64,000 nt of DNA from Rhizobium skierniewicense (GTDB taxonomy: Bacteria > Pseudomonadota > Alphaproteobacteria > Rhizobiales > Rhizobiaceae). The stretch is from NCBI RefSeq assembly GCF_014196515.1, contig NZ_JACIDV010000012.1:82626-146625 (forward strand), in the 5' to 3' direction. Every line of letters begins with the position of its first letter. Position 1 is the first letter of the stretch. Position numbers and translations under genes: made by a program. Below the pieces are notes generated by a model. The model ran no database searches and was not told where the DNA came from. It saw nothing but the letters and a program-made list of their open reading frames with translations. Positions 60,235 to 64,000 of the stretch are shown piece after piece.

Positions 60235-60360
60235 TGGTTGAGGAAAATGAATCTTTCTTTGTCACACTCTTGCAGTTTAAGAGGTAGTCAATTTAAAGTT
60301 GTCGCTTCTGGTTGAATGCGGAGGATTCTTGAGATGACAGGTGACTTCGGGGAATGACAT

Positions 60361-60777
60361 TTGGTAGATCCTAACCCACTTACTCTTTGGCGACGTTCTC
60401 AGGAACTTCGGCTCTCCGCAACTCGCGAAGCGCATCATGACATGGACGCGGCGTCACTAATTTTATTTTACGCCGTAGAATGCGCGCTGAAATCGCTCTA
60501 TATGCTTCGAAACAATCTTAAAACCACAGACGAAGTGAGAGCAGGCGGCAAGTCTGCGCGTGGTCACAAGCACAATCTTGACGGGCTTATCGCCGACCTC
60601 AGGATCCCCCAATCTAGCATCAAGGTTCGTCCCAAAATTGTCCTTACTCGTACACGTTTTGAGGGACAGACCCCGATACTGCATGAGGCGTGGAGGTATG
60701 GAGAGAAGGTCGATAATACCGCGGCGCAATTTGATTGGCTGATGTCGATAGTTGAATGGTGTAGGAATAACCGATGA
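60361..60777 (+). CDS. HEPN-like small protein, partner of the 906-aa ATPase
   Basis: 138 residues from TTG 60361 (GGGGA 7 bases upstream). All-helical prediction: RRSQELRLSATREAHHDMDA, ASLILFYAVECALKSLYMLR, then GHKHNLDGLIADLRIPQ, which has the H-x-L-x-x-L region found in HEPN proteins. The canonical R-x4-6-H nuclease motif is not clear, so ribonuclease activity is doubtful. The stop overlaps the ATPase start by 4 bases (ATGA), so the two are made together. Base composition is lower in GC than the neighbours. Confidence 0.65.
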   Translation: MVDPNPLTLWRRSQELRLSATREAHHDMDAASLILFYAVECALKSLYMLRNNLKTTDEVRAGGKSARGHKHNLDGLIADLRIPQSSIKVRPKIVLTRTRFEGQTPILHEAWRYGEKVDNTAAQFDWLMSIVEWCRNNR

Positions 60778-63494
60778 ACAATGAGCAATTGCCTTTAACT
60801 TGGATCGATGTCGCACGGCGTCTTGCTGCAATTGAGCTCGCTGACAATCCATTGCCTTCGCAAATCATCACTGCAAGGGCAGGTTGGTTTGGCCTGCTGC
60901 TAGAGCATACCGGATCTCTTGGCACTGAAGAGGTAGAAATAGCCTTAGATGAACTTTTCCCCTCCCGGGTCAAGTCTGATCCCCTACGAATTGAACTTGA
61001 GGGCGGGTCGGATCTTCACGTCCATCTGGAGCCTGTTGACGGCGAGTCTGGCACTAAACCTCCTTTCGGAGTGGTTGATGGCATAATCGATTTCCGAACC
61101 CCCGCTGCGGTCAGCTCAAGTAGAAAAGTTCCAATCGCTGCGGCACTCAGTGTTAAAGGTGGTACCGGGCGCACTACAACCGCCGTTGCCTTTGCGCTCC
61201 ACTGGGCGGCGGCCGAGGGTAAGCCGGTCCTACTAGTCGATGCAGACTTAGAAGCCCCAGGCATAAGCTACCTTTTCGAGTCGTTCGTAGGACAAGCCAA
61301 GATAGCTCTCGAGGACCTGATTGCTTTGGCACATAGTGAGGAAAAAGTCGGGGCACCTGAGACTGTCAATCTTGTATCGGAGCGTCTAAAAGATCATGCC
61401 GTCCCGGGGAATCTCTTCATCCTTCCGCTCAGAAGAAACATAGTGGAACTCGCTAGTTCGTCTATTCGAGCAGAACATCTATCGACACCCGAAAGGCCGT
61501 TTGCTCTCGCTGATTTGCTGGCGGATGTCGCCGAGAAAATCGGTGCGGTCGGCGTTGTGGTCGATGTGCGCGCTGGATTGGTGCCTTTAGGTGTCAACCT
61601 CGCAATGGATCCTGATGTTTCACCGATTATTGTGACAAGCCTAGCCGAGCAGTCAATTAGAGCCACGGCTGGGTTTGTTTCATTTCTATCTAGAGAGTTT
61701 CGGAGGGCCCAGATCTCACCTAGACGCCCTTTGATTGTTGTTAATAGAGTTCCGTCACTTTTTAAGCAGACCGGAATGGATAAGAAGCTGATCGAGCCGC
61801 TGACCGATCAATTGATCGAAACCTTTGTTCAAGATGATGAAACAGAGTTAACAGCTTCGGACGACTATTTCACGAGTGAGGTGGCAGTAGCGCCATATGT
61901 TCAGGTTGAGGTCCCTGAGTTACCCGATATGCAGATACCAATGGGTGGGTGGCGTGAATTTGTAGCGCAACTCGAAGTCAGCGGCTTCATGAGAGCTTTG
62001 GCTAGTGGCAGTGATGAGTTCCTGTCATCTGAGCTTTCGGTTGTGCAGACCAACTCGCAGGTTCAGACAAATGAGGTTACCATCACAAGCCAGCGGCGCG
62101 ACTTGGCGAAATTTGCCAATCAGCTAATCGCTGCTGAAAATCTCACTGGAGCGGTGCCTAAACCTCTCGTAACTCAACCGTTGTCGGAACTTGCGTCTAG
62201 GTTCAAGTCTGAGGTTCCGATCGCTGTGATTGAGGGTGCGAAAGGAACAGGAAAAACACTCGCAGCGCGTTATATTGTTTCGAAACAAGACTGGAGAACG
62301 GTGGTTAACGATCTGGTAGGCACGGACTCAATTTCTGCGCAAGTAGTGCCCGTGACAATGTCGGTACAGTCCAGCAACAGCTTACAAAGCGAGGTGGATG
62401 ATGCAAGAAGTCGTGTGTCAGTCGCACTCGGTTTAACCGCGCCGATGTCTATATATGAGACGACTACGTTTTTGAAAGATAAACTCCAAGAGAACTTATC
62501 GGAAAGCCAGTGGGTAGCAATCTTGCTGGACCTGATTGCTTGGAGCATTGGTCTGAAGCCTAGGGTGCGAGGTGCAGGCGAAAGCCTTCTCCAAGAGCTT
62601 AGAGCGAATGGCAAATCGGTTATTGCTGTCTTTGAGGGATTGGAAGAGCTCTATAAGTCTGTCTCGGATCCGGGTGTCGAAGTCGCCATGCGTTCCGCAC
62701 TCATATCACTTCCGCAAAAGTTAAGATCCGAGCTGCGACGCCCTCTCGGACTGTTAATGTTTGTTAGAAGAGATACCGTTGAAGCTGCCGTTACACAAAA
62801 CCTTGATCAATTTAGCAGAGAGTATCAGCAATTCGCATTCAGATGGACAGAGGATGATGTGCTGGAGCTTGCAGCTTGGCTCGCGACTCAATCTGGCGCT
62901 CTCCCTGGTCTCTGGAATCCAACTTTTCAGGCAATGACCACAAATGAGCGCGCTAAGGCTCTGCACCGTCTTTGGGGTGCAAAATTAGGTCCAGATGACA
63001 GGCCAGGAAAGCGCACGAGAGAGGCCTATACGTCCACTTGGATTATTGCAGTCCTCTCAGACCTGCGTGGACGGCTCGTCCCGCGTGACCTTGTAAGGCT
63101 TTTGGCTAACGCTGCTGCTGAAGAACCAGAAGCTGAAGATTTGGACCTCTATGGAAATAGACTGCTCGTTCCGAGAGCGCTACGGGCCGCGGTGGATCCA
63201 ACTAGCGGTGCCAAGGTCTCCGAAACCGTAGAAGAGATTGTTGAGCTAAAGCCGGCGTTCGAAAAATTCAAATCTCAAACCGATGAGCTTTCTGTACCGC
63301 TCACTGATGAGGCAATCACTAGTCTAGATCTTAGCGCGGCGGAAGTATCTTCACTGAGGCGTCACGGTATTATTTTTGGAGAAAAAGCGCCTTATCAGGT
63401 ACCAGAGCTGTTTCGAAGAGGTCTAGGGCTCCGTCACTCAGGGGCGCGCCGAAGTGTGGTCGCATTGTACAACCGAGCCAGAAAGCTGCCTTAA
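60774..63494 (+). CDS. Large protein with variant ParA-like domain (KGGTGR) and second P-loop NTPase domain
   Basis: 906 residues. Residues 1-110: helical start and an acidic part. 120-400: MinD/ParA-like domain with deviant Walker A SVKGGTGRTTT (126-136), in which the signature Lys is kept but the P-loop Lys is Arg, then LLVDADLEAPG (154-163), VVVDVRAGLVPLG and IIVTSLAEQSIRATAGFVSF. 440-690: a second NTPase with EGAKGTGKTLAAR (487-499), Walker B-like SVIAVFEGLEEL (615-626) and sensor-like LLMFVRRD. 690-906: helical C terminus. Proteins with this KGGVGR-type variant occur in accessory islands; function is not established. Paired with the HEPN-like gene. Confidence 0.75.
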   Translation: MNNEQLPLTWIDVARRLAAIELADNPLPSQIITARAGWFGLLLEHTGSLGTEEVEIALDELFPSRVKSDPLRIELEGGSDLHVHLEPVDGESGTKPPFGVVDGIIDFRTPAAVSSSRKVPIAAALSVKGGTGRTTTAVAFALHWAAAEGKPVLLVDADLEAPGISYLFESFVGQAKIALEDLIALAHSEEKVGAPETVNLVSERLKDHAVPGNLFILPLRRNIVELASSSIRAEHLSTPERPFALADLLADVAEKIGAVGVVVDVRAGLVPLGVNLAMDPDVSPIIVTSLAEQSIRATAGFVSFLSREFRRAQISPRRPLIVVNRVPSLFKQTGMDKKLIEPLTDQLIETFVQDDETELTASDDYFTSEVAVAPYVQVEVPELPDMQIPMGGWREFVAQLEVSGFMRALASGSDEFLSSELSVVQTNSQVQTNEVTITSQRRDLAKFANQLIAAENLTGAVPKPLVTQPLSELASRFKSEVPIAVIEGAKGTGKTLAARYIVSKQDWRTVVNDLVGTDSISAQVVPVTMSVQSSNSLQSEVDDARSRVSVALGLTAPMSIYETTTFLKDKLQENLSESQWVAILLDLIAWSIGLKPRVRGAGESLLQELRANGKSVIAVFEGLEELYKSVSDPGVEVAMRSALISLPQKLRSELRRPLGLLMFVRRDTVEAAVTQNLDQFSREYQQFAFRWTEDDVLELAAWLATQSGALPGLWNPTFQAMTTNERAKALHRLWGAKLGPDDRPGKRTREAYTSTWIIAVLSDLRGRLVPRDLVRLLANAAAEEPEAEDLDLYGNRLLVPRALRAAVDPTSGAKVSETVEEIVELKPAFEKFKSQTDELSVPLTDEAITSLDLSAAEVSSLRRHGIIFGEKAPYQVPELFRRGLGLRHSGARRSVVALYNRARKLP

Positions 63495-63752
63495 TATTCA
63501 AACGCTTGTGAGGTGTATGTGCTGCAGATGCGGCAGTTATCTTAGTTGGAGGGAACGCCGCTGTTCCGGCTATCGCAGAGATAAATGCGGCACTCTCAAT
63601 CTCTCGCGCATGGTGGTTTGATCAGCAATCCGACCATAGAGTGTTCGATAGGTGAGTAGCGATGTTCCGATGCGAATTAATAAGGCTATTGCAACACCTC
63701 CATATCGCGCTAATCCATCATCTTGATGCTGCTAATTGGGAGGACGTTTTAC

Positions 63753-63906
63753 ATGCGTGACAATAGCAAAGGGGCGGGGTCTTCCAGGACTTGTTTTGTT
63801 GTCGGTCCAATCGGCGCCTCAAATACGCAAAATCGAATTCATGCGGACTGGCTTCTCGATGGCATCATCGTTCCAACGTTTGAGGGAAATTTCCCCGACT
63901 TCAAAG
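63753..63906 (+). pseudogene. VGPIG...HADWLL-type protein, cut by an IS66-family element
   Basis: Start MRDNSKGAGSSRTCFVVGPI (GGGAGG upstream), continuing GASNTQNRIHADWLLDGIIV and PTFEGNFPDF. The CFVVGPIG and R-x-HADWLL-x-x-I-I-x-P motifs mark a TIR/nucleoside-deoxyribosyltransferase-like fold often seen in putative effectors of defence islands. The sequence stops matching after FPDFK, exactly where the IS66-type end begins, and the frame ends 12 codons later. The rest of the gene must lie beyond the IS. Confidence 0.75.
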
Positions 63907-64000
63907 GTAAGCGGCAAGCTGAGACCGTTCAGCGCGTGTAATTCCACGGCATGAGTGCATCGAGATCGCTGCTGGGCCAACCATTGGCTATGCGCTCGAG
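63907..64000. mobile_element. End of an IS66-family insertion sequence (window edge)
   Basis: The left end reads GTAAGCGGCAAGCTGAGACC, typical of IS66-family terminal inverted repeats (GTAAGCG...). It is followed by the C-terminal end of tnpC on the minus strand. The other end and the expected 8-bp target duplication are outside the window. Confidence 0.8.
63929..64000 (-). CDS. IS66 transposase TnpC, C-terminal end (partial)
   Basis: Read leftward: LERIANGWPSSDLDALMPWN followed by YTR and a TGA stop at 63931-63929. The pattern N-G-W/H-P-x-S-x-x-D-x-L-M-P-W is the conserved C terminus of IS66 TnpC. The rest is beyond the window. Confidence 0.8.
   Translation of the reverse strand, partial: LERIANGWPSSDLDALMPWNYTR

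Overview
The window looks like chromosomal DNA of a Rhizobiaceae alphaproteobacterium, probably in or near the Agrobacterium/Rhizobium group. The evidence is gene content and order (rpsB-tsf, then pyrH-frr-uppS-cdsA-rseP-bamA-lpxD-fabZ-lpxA-lpxI-lpxB), use of LpxI rather than LpxH, an EipB/DUF1849 envelope protein, a ChrR-free Zur/ZnuABC zinc locus, and alphaproteobacterial SOS boxes of the form GTTC-N7-GTTC at lexA and between uvrA and ssb. No rRNA, tRNA or CRISPR array was found.

Layout. 1-2.5 kb: a leftward, translationally coupled set (RidA, glycerophosphodiester phosphodiesterase, COG3146 acyltransferase-like protein, HIT protein cut by the window edge), divergent from eipB. 3.7-17 kb: the ribosome/envelope core, covering S2 and EF-Ts, UMP kinase, ribosome recycling factor, undecaprenyl and phospholipid precursor synthesis, RseP, BamA and the lipid A genes. 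17-26.5 kb: gltA, a ComEC-like membrane protein, a glutathione transferase, lexA with its operator, a glyoxalase-fold protein, kdsA and eno. 26.5-27.4 kb: an 862-bp IS5-type element with perfect 19-bp ends and a damaged transposase, sitting directly after eno, where the usual rhizobial gene order stops.

27.4-32.6 kb: a LacI-type repressor, a GH2 beta-mannosidase and an aldo/keto reductase, with LacI-type operator palindromes in the divergent spacer. 32.7-37.6 kb: an RcnB-like protein, a COG0523 zinc chaperone, znuA, znuC, znuB and zur; two copies of a Zur-box-like motif link the COG0523 gene and znuA/znuC. 37.6-44.6 kb: gamma carbonic anhydrase, FAH hydrolase, dusA, DUF72, uvrA and ssb. 44.9-51.3 kb: a luciferase-like monooxygenase, a betaine/choline-type ABC transporter, class II aldolase and a MarC protein. 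51.6-59.6 kb: gyrA, a D-Ala-D-Ala carboxypeptidase with a SPOR domain, several small proteins, two leftward terminators that suggest tandem small RNAs, an MDR-type reductase, a DUF1304 pseudogene and a small FlbD-like protein.

59.7-64 kb is accessory DNA. An AlpA-type regulator is followed by a truncated, translationally coupled gene (a mobile-element remnant). Divergent from it is a coupled pair: a 138-aa HEPN-like protein and a 906-aa protein with a ParA-like domain carrying an Arg in place of the P-loop Lys (KGGTGR) and a second P-loop NTPase domain. Just downstream, a gene with a VGPIG...HADWLL motif is cut by the end of an IS66-family element. This is the most likely place in the window for a poorly described (possibly defence) system, but no function is shown by the sequence alone.
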